A stretch of DNA of 64,000 nucleotides from Epiperipatus broadwayi (GCA_028023455.1 JAQFVV010006220.1:11335916-11399915), one strand, 5' to 3'. Positions 24,480 through 37,100 are shown, counted from the first letter of the stretch. The notes: generated from the letters alone by a model not told the origin. Program-made: numbers and translations.

Positions 24480-25348
24480 ATTATTTCAAACAAAAGAATT
24501 AAATTTAAATTTAATCCTATTACTACTTTTATCCATTATATTTCTATCTAAAATCAGATCAAAGTACTTATAACTGATCAATTATTCTAATTCATTATTA
24601 TCAATTATTTTCTTCCTCTTTGAAAAGCCATTAAACATTTATTTATAATATTCACTTTTTTTGCTTTTATCACATCTTCTAGGATTTCTTGAATATCTGT
24701 TAGCATTAAAATTGAAAACATAACAATATTATATTCAAATTTTAAATGACTTTAAAAAAATTTACTTATTCTTTCAGTTTTCACTTAAAGCTACTAAATA
24801 AATCCTTTAAAACCACTGTTTATAGAAGCATCCTATTCATTATTTTTGCATTTTGATAAATATTTTTAAGAATTTGACAATATTCCGAAACTCTGTTTTG
24901 TTATTCTAAAACTTTAATAACTAAAGAAATGTTTACAGAATAAAATGTCTTTTTATAATAATGGCAACTCATTGGTCTTTTCTATGACCTATTAATATTT
25001 GGAAATGATCTACAGTGTTATAACCAATTTTAAATCCAGCTTGTTTTTTTATTTTTTTGAGTCCAAAGTTATCTATAAATGAGTTATAATAATCTTAGTA
25101 AAGATTTTGCAGCACAGAAGTTTGAGTTTATAATTTCTAATATCTTTTTTTTTCATCTTGCTTAAATATTAATACCATTAATTATGTGATATATCTTTAT
25201 TATTTAGCCATTTGATCTAATAATTCTTTGCCTACTTCTTTTGAAATATTTATAAAAATTCATCACTTTCCCAGTTTTTCAATTTTCCATTAATTACATA
25301 TTGCACGTCTTCATTTAAAATACTCAGAATTTCAGATATTGTTTAGAT
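24480..25348 (-). pseudogene. RTE-clade LINE, reverse transcriptase part (segment 3 of 3)
   Basis: Minus-strand translation, across several stops, gives KKQAGFKIGYNTVDHFQ near 25060-25010. This matches the 'EQAGFRKGYSTVDHLQ' block of RTE-type reverse transcriptases. It is followed by YKKTFYSVNISLVIKVLE near 24960-24900, which corresponds to the palm 'DYEKAFDSV' block with the catalytic Asp region decayed, and then by CQILKNIYQNA. Upstream, EILSILNEDVQYVINGK begins the RT N-terminal extension and abuts the hAT insertion at 25349. The downstream YADD block was not identified, so the left boundary is approximate. Confidence 0.7.
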
Positions 25349-25854
25349 CAAGAGTTCCCAAACTTTTTTTTTGGCCACAGTCCCTTTTACCAAAAACGTT
25401 TAAAACTATTGACCCCCTAGTCATTTACTTTATTTACTCAAATTAATAAATTTGTTCAATACTCGATATTAAATATTTACTAGATATCAAACTTTTCATT
25501 TTAATCACTTGTAATTAATGATTGAAAAAGATAAAAGGACTATAGAATATGGCATCATCTTGTGTAACATTTAATATTGAAACCTACACTAACGAAAATA
25601 CGAGCAGTTTTTTTTTTTTAATTTTTGCCATTTATGAAATAAATATGTAAATTCAAAGTAAGTATAAATATTGAAATCACTTTATTAAACATAAAAATAA
25701 AATGAAAAAAAAATCAACATATTCAGACAGAATTAAGCATCAACAAAATTACAACAATGAAAGATTTTAATCAAAATTATAAAAATAAGAATACCAAATA
25801 AATTAGCTTGGAAAACTGAATTTAATGAGAAGGTGATCTGTCAACAATTTATCT

Positions 25855-27594
25855 ATGTCTGATTTAAATTACTGAATTGCATTCTTAAATCTCCATGTTC
25901 AGTGATATGCAATCAAAGTCTGTTCTGAAGCAGGTTTAAAACTACACTGAAGCCTTGTTCTACCAGATATCATGATGGAAATGCTGGCAAATACTTTCAT
26001 ACAACAGTTCAAAAATCCACATACAGAAGTGGAATATCTTGTTGCAGCCAAAATTTTTGATAACCCTATTTGAATTGCACCTTGAAACCCTCATTTGTGC
26101 TGATGGTTATCAGCTCATCTTGCAAAATTATATTTGGTTCTGCAACTAGTAGTGTATAGATTTATTACTCAGTCCATTATTTCCAATGATAGAATATCTT
26201 CAAAACCTAATTTTGAAATCTAATTAAAGAGCTTTCAAATGGTTCTACAACTAGTAGTGTATAGATTTATTACTCAGTCCAGTATTTCCAGTGATAGAAT
26301 ATCTTCGAAACCTAATTTTGAAATCTAATTGAAGAGCTTCCAAATGGTTGATGTACAGCAAGATGTTTTCTTCTTGGATTGTGCCATCCTAAATAAGTTG
26401 TAAAACTAAGAAAGCAAACAATCTGGCAACAAAAGTCAATATGACTAATTTTGCTTTGATGAGATTCAATTTATCTCCTTGCAGTTGTAAATTAACATCA
26501 TTAAATTGGCCAAATAAGTCAATTAAATAAGCAATATCTGTTTTAAGTAAATTTTCTTTCAAACTAGAATCATTGTCTTCCAAAAACTATAAAACAAGTT
26601 GAAAAAGTGCAAAAAATCTTGCCAAACATAAACTTTTTGAAAGCCAGCAGACTTCGATAAAGAGAACCAATCAATAGAAATTTTCATCGCTTTCCTCACA
26701 TAATTGAGCAAACAGTCTAGTGTTCAAAGCAATACTTTCACATTTTTTTGAAGCTGTTATAACAAACTGAAGCAATTGATGCAATTTGTTGCTATGTTTC
26801 TTGGCTACCAAATGTTGCCTATGGATTATACAGTGAACTGCAAGCACTTCAGATATGTGTTGTTTAAGGTAACTTATGAAACAGCAATAACAACCAACCA
26901 TAGCTGGTGCTCCATCTGTCACAACAGATATTATATTTGTCAATGGAATTGCTTTTTCCCTGAAAAATAGCTCCATTAAATTAAAAATCGATTTGCCTCT
27001 ACTGTCAGTTTCTAAGTTCTAATAAAAAGCTCTTCATACACTTCCTAATCTTGAATAAAGCGAAAGTACACCAGCAACAAAGCTTCATTACCGGGTAATG
27101 TTGAATCTTCCAATTGAAGGGGAAAAAACATTTTTTTTTTGCAAATGATTACACAAACAGTTTTCCATGTCATGACACATTTTGTTAATGCATCTTTGAA
27201 CTCTGTTATTTCTCAAAGGAATACTTTTTATAACATCTTATGCAGGTTTGTGGAATACAGTATGCAATACCTCCACAATGGTTTCTCCCCTATGATGTCT
27301 AGGTTGCCAGACTTTGTAATGAGTAGGGATGTTGTACCATGTCCTTAATCCATCATCATTTTGCTTCAATGATGAAATAAACATATTATCTATCATAGTT
27401 CTCTTCAGAATTTTATCTTCAAGTAATTGAAAGTATGACAAATTTTTTACTTTTTTGTCAGGGTGAATTCTGCTCAAGTGATCTGCTAGTTTTGATAGTT
27501 TCAGTGTTTTTACTAAAGTTTTTTTGCATATGAGGCACATTAGTAAATGTTTGTTTGATAATGTTGGGACAAATCCTAGCTTCAAATAATCCAA
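25855..27594 (-). pseudogene. hAT transposase pseudogene, ZBED5-like
   Basis: Transposase relic with domains in the expected order. The BED zinc finger near 27540-27440 still has CLIC and H-x4-H (HLSRIH). The central catalytic region at 26976-26671 includes VVTDGAPAMVG and AVHCIIHRQHLVAKK, both strongly conserved in ZBED5/SCAND3-type proteins. The next block, 'YLIDLFGQFNDVNLQLQG', lies at 26583-26389. The C-terminal dimerisation part at about 26110-25860 includes FPSYLVEQGFSVVLN-like sequence (broken by a stop) and ENDLR-like 'EHGDLRMQ'. Stops and frameshifts occur throughout, so no product is expected. A 105-bp tandem duplication (26136-26345) lies within the coding part. Domesticated relatives of this family exist in vertebrates, but nothing here suggests domestication. 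Confidence 0.8.
26136..26345. repeat. 105-bp tandem duplication inside the hAT pseudogene
   Basis: 26136-26240 and 26241-26345 are near-identical, both starting GGTTCT.CAACTAGTAGTG, with a handful of substitutions. The duplication occurred after insertion or in this copy's lineage, and it disrupts the reading frame order. Confidence 0.85.
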
Positions 27595-28217
27595 GCTGTA
27601 ATATTAGCATTTTTTTTTTGGTTGTCATATTATTATTGTAAGAAATAAAAACTTTATTAACAAACAATTTTGACAGCCACTGTGATAAAAAAAAACAATA
27701 AAGTATATACTTACTTGAAACAGAAGATTTTTGCTGGAACTTGAATAAATAAACTGTGTCCTCTGGCTCCTCAATAAATAATTATATTCAAAGTTCAAAT
27801 CACAAATAAGTACGTCACATCAAACAAACCAATTTATAGTGTTTATGAAAGCATGACCATACAAGACTGATAGAGTCTGCTAATATTGAATATTGTCTCA
27901 TCACACCATGAGCAAGTGTAGACATGCAATGGTTTTTCATGTCTGCACTTGTTTTGATATGTTCGATAAGACAATGTGCCTCATGTATTTTCATGCATTC
28001 TTATGTGTGATTTTTTTAATGACACATTTTGTTTTTTCATGTGCAGGTTTAGTATGTAATGTGTTTTTATCAAAAAAAAAGTGTTTTTTTTTAATTATTT
28101 TACTTCTTAATTAGATACATATTTGAAATAACAAACTAATAGCAGTAATAAGGGAGTCTATTATTGCTGTTGGAATCAACACCAGGGGGTCGATATCGAC
28201 CACTTTGGGAACTCTTA

Positions 28218-28324
28218 GTCTAGATTGTAGATGATACTTTGTTTTTTTTTTTTGTTGTCTTTTTATCTCTGCATAGATTTTTCAAGAATTTTTGCACACA
28301 TTTCATGACATCATCACTCTTTTT
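28218..28324 (-). pseudogene. RTE-clade LINE, linker part (segment 2 of 3)
   Basis: This short piece sits between the hAT insertion and the LINE F insertion. By position and orientation it joins the endonuclease part (29548-30560) to the RT part (24480-25348). Removing the two insertions gives about 1.4 kb from the endonuclease start to the AGFR-like block, close to the spacing expected in RTE proteins. The segment alone has no diagnostic motif. Confidence 0.5.
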
Positions 28325-29547
28325 ACTAAAAGTACCACTATTGGAATACATATGAACTTATGAACCCAAATAAGACAAAAATAAATAATATTCTGCCCAT
28401 TGGGATCTTAAGGTTCTCTAGGTTGACTAAGCAATTAAAATTAGAACCAAGATTTATACTTTCTGATCAAGGTCAACCCAGGGGTCTTACCTACTGCAGT
28501 TTTTCAGCATAATCTAAAAAATTATGATTTGGACACTATATGCTTCTTATGTAGAAGGGATGATGAGACAATGGTACATATACTAGAGTGCCAAATTTGG
28601 ACTAGCCTGCATAATGCCATCAAATTCTTTAACAACTATGGCAAAGCAATGTGTGTACATTTGATAAAAGCATTCAAGAAAGATCACTTCAGAATTATAA
28701 TACTAGCAACATTTATCAATTTCTGTATTTGGACATTGAGAAATAAACTACTTTTTGAGAATGAGAAAGACTATGACCCAGTTAAAACAATAGTGTATTT
28801 ATTACAGCAAATTAAAACTACTGACAAAATTTTTTGCCAAAAATGACTAATTGATTAAACTTGGTCTCAAATCAATGTAAGATAATGTATAAGTCTGGAG
28901 GATATTGAAGTATAACATTGTACAAGAAACTAGCCATGGGAATATTCAGTGGATCACTCATGTCAAGAATTGGATGAAGAAGATGGACTTTAAGAGTGGA
29001 CGTTAGGTGATGGAGAAGAAAAATAGTGCAAAGATCTGACAGCTGAAGTAATCAAATGATTTGGTGTCTAAGCAGAAAAAACATTTAGTTAAGCTGACTG
29101 CATGATAATGCTTCAAAGATGGGGATATTTTGTTAAAGTAGTGTATGTAAATAGAGGAAACTGATGCACACCAGAATGGTAGAAGGGCTCAAATTTGTTA
29201 TATGTAATGTTTTAAGACCCTTGGTTTAATAAGTTTTGCTATGAGAAGTTATTTATATTCTTGTAAATTATGTAAATTGATTTGGCCCTGAAAGGAGGCT
29301 TATGTTAATTTGATATCATTTGTGCTCCTAAGGTTCCTTTTAAAGTAAATTAACATGTTATTTGATTTATTATATGTTATTGATCATTATGTTGGATTCA
29401 TTGTAAATTACAATGTATTTTGATTGATAATTATATATATATATGCGCTGTAATCTTAATAGAAACACTATATTTGATATGTAACTTTTTTATAATTCAT
29501 ATGAAGGGTGAATAAATGTGTATTTTGAAACTAAAAGTACCACTATT
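28325..29547 (+). mobile_element. 5'-truncated LINE (family F) with exact 18-bp target duplication
   Basis: ACTAAAAGTACCACTATT occurs at 28325-28342 and again at 29530-29547, perfectly matched, so the insert is 28343-29529 (1187 bp). It contains the C-terminus of a LINE ORF2 followed by a long 3' UTR ending '...gaataaatgtgtattttgaa' with little or no A tail. Truncation at the 5' end plus a long direct duplication is the signature of target-primed reverse transcription. The perfect duplication implies a younger insertion than the RTE it sits in. Confidence 0.9.
28400..28846 (+). pseudogene. LINE ORF2 C-terminus, family F
   Basis: 28529-28846 is open and contains the zinc motif CFLC-x8-H-x3-C (near residues 5-20), the zf-RVT signature after the reverse transcriptase. 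It is followed by 'FINFCIWTLRNKLLFENE', corresponding to the conserved 'W..RN.. F' tail of L1/Tx1-like and related LINEs. The upstream part from about 28400 is frameshifted. The family differs from the triplet-associated LINEs at 34-44 kb in both its zinc-finger spacing and its 3' UTR. Confidence 0.7.
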
Positions 29548-30560
29548 TCTTTTTATTACTGAAATAACTTTTCTTTAGCTACTAAGATATTGTCTTTTCT
29601 ATAGCTTTCTTTATCATTTCATGGTTTTATTTTTTATATCACCATTTCTTCTAAATGATAATTTTAAAATGTTAATATCTTTTTTCATTTCTTCACACAG
29701 TATCAGGAGTCAGTTTAAAAACTTACTAATAAATTATTGTTATATATATATATATGTTATTTGTAAAACAATTCTTAATAGAGTATCTTTTTTTTTATGT
29801 TGAAGTATGAGCCATGTTCAAAGTTTGTTGACATTTTAAAATAATTTGCAAGTTTCAGTTTAATTCACAAAAATATTTCTGAATGTTTAGGATATCAATT
29901 GTTGGTACTGACATTTTTAATGATTTTTATCTCACTATCTCTGTATTAATTTGTATTTTATATATCATTAAACAATACTTACTTTGTGTGATGATTATAT
30001 TAAAAATATAGTTTTAAAATAATATTTTCTGTTAGTCAAAATACAGTCAATCTCTACTGTATCTTTCATAATCATTTTCATATTGGATTCCCCTCCCCCC
30101 AAATTGAAGTTTTCTTTTGGTCAAATTTCATATATCTATGAATTCTTTCACTTGTTTCTTTACAAGTTTACCCATTGGTTTTTTATATTTTAATCATTTT
30201 CCAATTATAGTAGTAACTCCTTCTATGATAATTTTAAAACGTTTTTCTGATCAAAATTTTCTGCAAATACGTATGAAAATTTTTTGTTTCTTCAAACAGT
30301 AAAAATTTGTTGAGATATAAACCTAAAATATTTACATTTGCTACTTCTATTACGTTGAGTAACTAATCTTGTAATGCTGTCTGAAATATCAATTTCAAAC
30401 CCCATTTCAAACTTTATTTGTGCATTTTTGTGCCTTTATAGCAAATCAATTGCTTTTTTATTTTTTCATTTAATTTTACAAAATCTGATAATGTTCCACT
30501 TGATATCAGATAATTTATTTTTCAATTCATGCAGTTTTCCTTCATTTGAAAGTCATCTTC
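29548..30560 (-). pseudogene. RTE-clade LINE, endonuclease part (segment 1 of 3)
   Basis: Minus-strand translation shows an APE-type endonuclease in RTE style. Near 30540-30440 it reads ELKNKLSDIKWNIIRFCKIK, corresponding to the '...WDIIGLCEIR' block with the catalytic Glu changed to Lys. It then reads 'GFEIDISDSI' near 30390. Near 30000 it reads VEIDCILTNRKYYFK, equivalent to 'NEIDYILTNR'. The following 'KLSFRRNGD' near 29650 fits the linker. Stops and frameshifts are numerous. Confidence 0.7.
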
Positions 30561-30564
30561 AGCT

Positions 30565-31195
30565 GTAGGTAGCTCAATAAAAGATCATTATAAAATGGCA
30601 AAGATCATTATAAAATGGCAAACTAGATTCATAGCCTATAGTTCTTAGCATACTCTGCTGCAGTCACTAACCACTGATCAGAATAAAAATTTTACAGCCT
30701 TCTGAAAATGAAGACCATTTCTTTATTTTTATTGGTCATATTTTTTTTTAATATAAAAGATAACGACATTAGCATATATATTCACACACGTTATTCATAC
30801 AGTTTTCAAGAAAACGCAATTTCCGTCTCAGTTAAGAATTATCAAGTATACAAAAAAAATTATGGTGACTACTTAGTCTTAAACTTCTAGGTAAAAGGCA
30901 ATAATTCAGCATGATGTCTGGTTTATATATATAAGCAGTTTATTCAACTCCAATTTCCATGTTACCAATCACATGTAATAACAGTTGTAGCAACAAATGT
31001 GATAGAAATTTGATCTGTTGGTTTCTTTGAAATCTCAAAAAAAGTCTTTTTCCAATTAATAATAAACTTATTTATATGTAGATATAAATATTATTTCAAA
31101 TAGTATTATTTACTTTTATTTTTCATAATATTTTTTAAGTGATGAAGCCCCCATAAGATATGTACATTACTATGTCAACTATCTTTAACTTTTAG
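30565..31195. other. AT-rich non-coding sequence
   Basis: A 19-bp direct repeat 'aaagatcattataaaatgg' lies at about 30580 and 30600, so it is a short tandem duplication. No gene is supported. Confidence 0.45.
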
Positions 31196-31200
31196 TTACA

Positions 31201-31487
31201 TATAGTTAAATAGACATTCACTGGCCAATATTGAAGATGACTGACTATGGATGAGCTATCCAAAAAATTCCAAACTTGTTTTTGGAAATTTTTGTTACAG
31301 GCTTTAATGTCAAGGCAAAAACATTGAGTTTATACTAATTATGACTATAGTTAAATAGACATTCACTGACCAATATTGAAGATGACTGGCTATGGACGAG
31401 CTATCCAAAAAATTACAACCTTGTTTTTGGAAATTTTTGTTACAGGCTTTAATGCCAAGGCAAAAACACTAAGCTTATACTAATTAT
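31201..31487. repeat. 145-bp tandem duplication
   Basis: 31201-31345 and 31346-31487 are near-identical units beginning TATAGTTAAATAGACATTCA, each containing 'gctatccaaaaaatt' and 'ttacaggctttaatg'. There are few substitutions. No coding content was seen. Confidence 0.85.
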
Positions 31488-31489
31488 GA

Positions 31490-33555
31490 ACACTGAATTT
31501 ATGACTGTACTATTACAGTCCACAAGGTGATCTTGGGTACAAAAAGAAAGCAAACAATAGCAAAGAATAACCCATGAAGTTACAGAGTTTTGATTGCTAG
31601 ATAGCACTTTCAGTAGAAACAAAGTGCCACAATTAAAATATTTTCAAATAAACTATCTGAAGCATATATAAGCTATAGTGTTAAATGTGTTGCATTGATT
31701 ATTTATATATAAATATTCATTTTACTATTACATTTTATCATGTGAACAAAGATATTTGAAAAAGACAAATGTCTCTCAAGCTAGATTTTATGTCGAACCA
31801 ACATTCCTGAGTTAACTCTGGATCACAATCTTTCACATACATTTATTGTTCTTGCTCAACTCATTGTAAGCATACCAAAATTATTGCACACACAATCATA
31901 ACACCATCCTCCCCATATAAATATCTTAATAATTATTATTAATTATTTTTTAGGTTAAAAAAATATATTTTTAAGCCCAGATATATACATTAAACTTTAA
32001 TTAAAGATGGATATTATTATAAAACAGAACAACATGAAAAAATTAATTCAATTCAATTCCACTTTTTTCTGTGTGTAATAATATATTTATAATATGGTTT
32101 TACCATATACCTTTCAATCATATAAATAAAAACATCTAAACAGAAAAATGACCCCTAAAATGTATTTCTTGCTGAATTAGCATCTCATAATTATTTTAAA
32201 AACAAACATTATAAATGACTTTGATATTAATTTATTATTATAAAAGACTATTTGAAAAAAATATAGATGATTATGTATTTAAAAGTAAATGCCTGTTCTA
32301 AGCAAATAATTCTGTGTAAGTTATTTAGGGCATAAAGGTTTTATGAAATTGATTTTATGTAAAATAAAGGAATCTCCAGAAAATAGGCTTTCCAGTTTGT
32401 CCAATAGTTGTTACAATCTATCAATTTGATGCTCAAAAGTCATTTAATCTTTCTAACAAAGCTAACATGAAACAAAATAGTGAAAAAATATTTAAAATAA
32501 ATTTAAAAAATGATGCTAAGGAGCTCCTCTAGGTGTTCAAAATAATGAATACTTTATATTAAATTAGCTCCAAAAATTACAGACCATAAATAAATAAATT
32601 AATATATTAAATATATATATAATCGAAAACAATGTCTATGAAAAATTTAATTAAAGGAAGAATTTAAATTTAATTAAGTGTATTTTGAAAGAATTGATTA
32701 ACCAGATAAACGGACTAAATAGTAGTTAACATATCATTAAAGTTAACAAAAAACTAAATATGATTATGCAAAACTTTAATAATAATAACAAGTGGACATC
32801 ACTTGTTTAGATAATTGAGATTACATTGCAATCTTATTACTGTAAATAAAATTCTCATAAGAAATGGAATCCATTGCTTTAGTTTTTAAATTTATAATCA
32901 AACTGTGTTTAACTCTGTACTGTCTGAAGTACTCCTACAAAAGGTCTTCACTTACAATACACACCTCATGTGATTCAGTAGTCAACAGAAAGTCTTACTG
33001 TTTATTATGGCCAATAACCTTCACCTTTAACTTTGGGACAATTTATTTACAAGAGTAGAATTTTTAAAAGAATTTGATAAGCTTCATTTGACAAATTATT
33101 GATTATTTTCGTTACTTGAATAATTTTTACCTGATAGCAACTTTACTATTTGGCAATTTATTTATTAAGTTAGTAAGAATAAATTACGAATAAACTGCCC
33201 ACAGTTGTGATTAACATTACAAATATGTATTAATCCATAAAGGAAAGCTCGAATATCCGGTGTTTTATTTATAATTAGATTAATTATAAAAAATATGGTT
33301 GAACGTATATGCTTTTTTCTAGCTACAATTAATTAATAGTAAATATATTTGACTAATCGCAAGTTATTTTATAATCATATCGATTATATATATGTATATA
33401 TAATGAGACAATTCATCTCACTTAACAATAGATAATTATAATATGTAAAATTGTGTTGAAATCTTTATATATAGGTTGCATATTTTAAAACAAAATATTT
33501 GTATTTATCATGTTTATAAGATTAAGTCAGATATTTATTATCTTAATTTGGTTTT
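31490..33555. other. AT-rich non-coding sequence
   Basis: No gene recognised. A 64-codon open frame at 32864-33058 shows no domain. Short (TA)n tracts lie around 32610 and 33395. Confidence 0.45.
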
Positions 33556-33564
33556 TTTTTTTTT

Positions 33565-33612
33565 ACTGCTGCTGCTGCTGCTGCTACTACTATTATTATT
33601 ATTATTATTCAT
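33565..33612. repeat. Triplet tract (GCT)n(ACT)n(ATT)n
   Basis: CTG/CTA/TTA-type triplets change by single-base steps along the tract: GCT first, then ACT, then ATT. The same gradation is seen in the tails of the LINEs at 34.0, 37.8 and 39.6 kb. Confidence 0.85.
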
Positions 33613-33619
33613 CAATTAT

Positions 33620-33906
33620 TTTTAGTGAATATTTTGTGTTATTATATTAAATACAAAGGAATGAATAAAAATAATTATTCATCAATAATGGTGACTAGAT
33701 CAAGTGATTTTGATTTATTATTTAAACCAGCATACTTTAAAACTCATTGTCGATATCAGAAATGTTATCTTGGTCCAAGATTTCACAATATTTTTATTAG
33801 GAACATTGGATTTAATGTTAATGACCTATCAAGAAAAACTTTGAGAAAATTTATTATGGACTGGATTATAATTGATGATAATGAAAAACTTTTTATTTCT
33901 ATTTAA
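33620..33906 (+). pseudogene. C-terminal fragment of a non-LTR reverse transcriptase ORF
   Basis: A 93-codon frame ends with 'CYLGPRFHNIFIRNIG' followed by a charged, helical tail ('RKTLRKFIMDW'). This resembles the extreme C-terminus of many Jockey/RTE-like LINE proteins, 'F...GP..WN.LP..I.....FK..LK..L'. No reverse transcriptase core lies upstream, where a triplet tract starts immediately. It would therefore be a 5'-truncated copy. The match is by pattern only. Confidence 0.4.
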
Positions 33907-34021
33907 TTATTTTATTATATATTAATGTTTTTTTTATTTTATTTGCACAGGTACTTTTGTTAAGCTCCATGCGTGATTTTTTTTCACAAGATTATATGTT
34001 TATTAAATTAAAATTAAATAA

Positions 34022-34105
34022 TAATTAATAATAATAATAATTTATTATTATTATTATTAGCAGTAGCAGTAGTAGTATTACAATTACTACTATTATTGTT
34101 TGTGT
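34022..34105. repeat. Triplet tract at the 3' end of LINE A
   Basis: On the minus strand, LINE A ends '...tctgctttgaaac' and passes into (AAT), (AGT/ACT), (GCT) and (AAT) triplets, which then invert to (TTA). It marks the 3' junction of LINE A. Confidence 0.8.
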
Positions 34106-37100
34106 TTCAAAGCAGAACTTTGCTGATGACCAAAGGTTACATTTGCTATAAGCCCTCTGTATACATGTTTTCATTGCTATTGAAAAAACAAGTTAAGATA
34201 TATATAATTTTATGATTATAATTTTTTGTGTAGAACTGGTAGTTTAAATATTTATTTGCTAATTTATCTTTGAATATATCTTATACAATTACTTTTAAGT
34301 GGGGTGCAGACACATATATATATTCATTACATTTGTGATCTTCACTTTCTGTAATTTAAGTTCTTGAGAACAATCTTGTGTTATCACTATTCAATTGCAA
34401 ACATCAACATTATATTTGTTGTGTTACTGAGTTTAGTATGTTTTCTAGTGTTTAAGTTAATTGATGGCATAGATTGGTGGTTATCCAGGGTCACCTTAGA
34501 GGTTTGATTGTTGTATTATCAGTGATCAGTTTGTTGCAAAAATGTCTGGTTGTGCAATTTTATTATCTGTGGCTCATAATTGTTCCAGTTTGATATTAAA
34601 TCTTGACAGATGTCACCTTGTATTGTTACCTAAGATGAATGTGCAACTAGTACACCAATATGGATGAAGCATAAAGGTGACTGCATGGACTGAAGAAATA
34701 GACCCTTTATAATATGAGTTGAAGATTGTCTGAAGGGGGTGTTGGGTTGTCTATATGCTCTTGTCATGATCTAGTGCTGGACAATGATAGAACAGATGCT
34801 GTTTTTCTTCAGTCCTGTGGCATAAGGAGCAAAAAAAATCAATATTGGTCTTCAATCTTGGGTATCTCAGAAAATATGATGTAGGCAGTGCATGAAGATT
34901 TCAATCTCAACAAAAAATCAAAATATTTTGGCTCCAGAGACCATTTTTTAAACTTGTGGAGTAATTGTTTATTGTTAATTCTAAGCATTGTCAGATTGGT
35001 GTCCAGACTCGGATGTATTAATGAATAAAATTTGCCAGTATCAATATGGGTATATTGTTTGAAGAGATATCTGTGGAGACATGGTTTTTATATAATTGAT
35101 GATGGATGGTAGATGGTCATAGGTTTGGGGGTGGCCTTTCTGTTGAAGTCACTTGGAGAAGGGATTGAAGCATTAGAAAGTATTTGACCATGGCAACTAT
35201 TAGGTTTGTGACCTTCTGCAGATGGAAAGTATAAATGTTATGAAGTCTCAGTCCATTGTGAATGGGTGGTCTGGTAAGCTGTTTTGCAGATATTAATACT
35301 GTATTCCTTTGCCACAAAAGCTTATTGCAAAGAGAAGAAATTTTGTTTATAAAACCTTTAGAAAAAGTGACAATGGGAGAATAATAGGTGATTTTTGATG
35401 TGACTAGCTGGTTAAACAGCTGGATCTTGGAGTATATTGAGAGACATGCCTTTGAGAGGGAAATAGTGATTCGCTCCATTTCTTCTTTGGATTTGTTTTG
35501 GATTTTGATTCTCATTGCATTTGCACTCATATAAGCCTAGGAATTGCTTTGTATTATAAAGAGACCAAACTGGAGTCTTATTTAGATTGACTTTGAGTTT
35601 GCGTGTAGCTGTGAATTTTTGTAGTATTGTATGCAAGGCCAGTAGATGTTTTTTGAATGTGAGGAAGATAGTTATGTCACTCTTATAAGTGATACATGTT
35701 ACCTGCTGAGATGTATTTGATATTTGTATGCCAATGAATGTTTGCTGGATTTTCACTAATAGAGAGTCGATATAGAAAGTGAAAAGTAAAGAGCTTGGGG
35801 GGGGGGGGGTGCTTGTGAGATTGATTGTGTTGGAGTAAAAGATATGAAATTTTTGCTGCTGAGTGTAATATGTATTCCCAATTCAGCAGCAACTTGGCTA
35901 TAACATATAGAAGAGTACAAGGTATTGTGCTGGCATTTCGATTAAAAATCTTGATTGCCACAGAATTAAAAGCTGACTCAATGTCTATTTGGACTACAAC
36001 TGGGCTATATTTTTTTCAGCCTCACACTGAGCTCAACACAGCTTTGAAAAGAAATGCTGCCTGTCCTGTAGAAGATTGTCTCTTGCAAACTGATATGGTG
36101 AAATCAATGAGAGCAGACATGGCTCAATTTTGTCTATAATGGCTTTCTCAATGATCTTGATGGCTGGCTATTGGACCCATGGAGATTTGCTAATGTTATT
36201 AAGGGTGGTTATTGGAGACGATTTCTTATTAAATTGTACTATCGCAATTGGATAGTGATTTTCAATGTTATATATTTTTTGTGATAGTTTTCAAGATTAC
36301 ATAACACGAGTAGTTGTATGGCTAAGGTGCTTGTACACAAATTTTGGTATGCCATGAGTGCCAGGCTGACATGCATTGGACAGAGTGGCAAGTTTCAAAG
36401 CAAATTCATTAGAGGTAAATGGTGTATTTGTTTCAGGTGGTCCAAAATAATTGGCAAATGGTTGGAGAGTGGATGTGCTGAAGCTTGTTTTAAATGCTTG
36501 TAAATAGGTTCAATCATATTATGTGCTTTGTATATAGTTGCTTCAATTTCAAAGTGCCATAGGTACTCTAATGGTGGAGGGGGAACCTGCGGCCCATCTG
36601 ATGTAGTCTCTACTCTATGTATGCTGTTGACTGAGGCAAATTTTGCTTTTATTATGATTGGGTAGTCTTTAAGTGTGGCACATATGTTGTTATATAACTG
36701 GGTGAGCTTATATATATGCTGATATGTATTGTGATTGGGTTTAGATATTGTTATCCTTTTGTGTAGTTCATCTGCCAGAGCTAAAAGACTGGATGGTGGT
36801 GTTTTTTTGGTGACATGATCAATATTAAATGAAAGTATATTGATGTATGCCTGATATCTCTGCAAAGCACATAACTGTAATCCTTCAAGTTTATGGAGCA
36901 TAATATATGTTTAAAAAAGGGGATTCTGAAGTGGATGCTGGTATTAGAATTCTCATTGTTTTTCCAAGTGGTAGTGCAGTCAGCTGAATTTCAGTTAGAT
37001 CAAGTATTGCAGTTTGAGCAGAGTGGTCTGAGAATAAGGATGGATTAAGTTTGACACTGATATAATGATGCAGCATTGGTGAATACAAGCAAAGGTCAAA

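Larger units (their letters stand above)
25349..28217 (-). mobile_element. hAT DNA transposon (ZBED5-like), about 2.87 kb
   Basis: Terminal repeats CAAGAGTTCCCAAAC at 25349 and the complement of TAAGAGTTCCCAAA ending at 28217 bound the element. The flanking 8-mers GTTTAGAT (25341-25348) and GTCTAGAT (28218-28225) match at 7 of 8 positions, the duplication length of hAT elements. The interior holds a decayed BED-finger transposase on the minus strand. The element sits inside an older RTE LINE and splits it. Confidence 0.8.

Noticed and set aside
35825-36139. Plus-strand open frames across 35.8-37.6 kb as genes
   Set aside because: They are the opposite strand of LINE A ORF2, whose endonuclease and reverse transcriptase motifs are clear on the minus strand.
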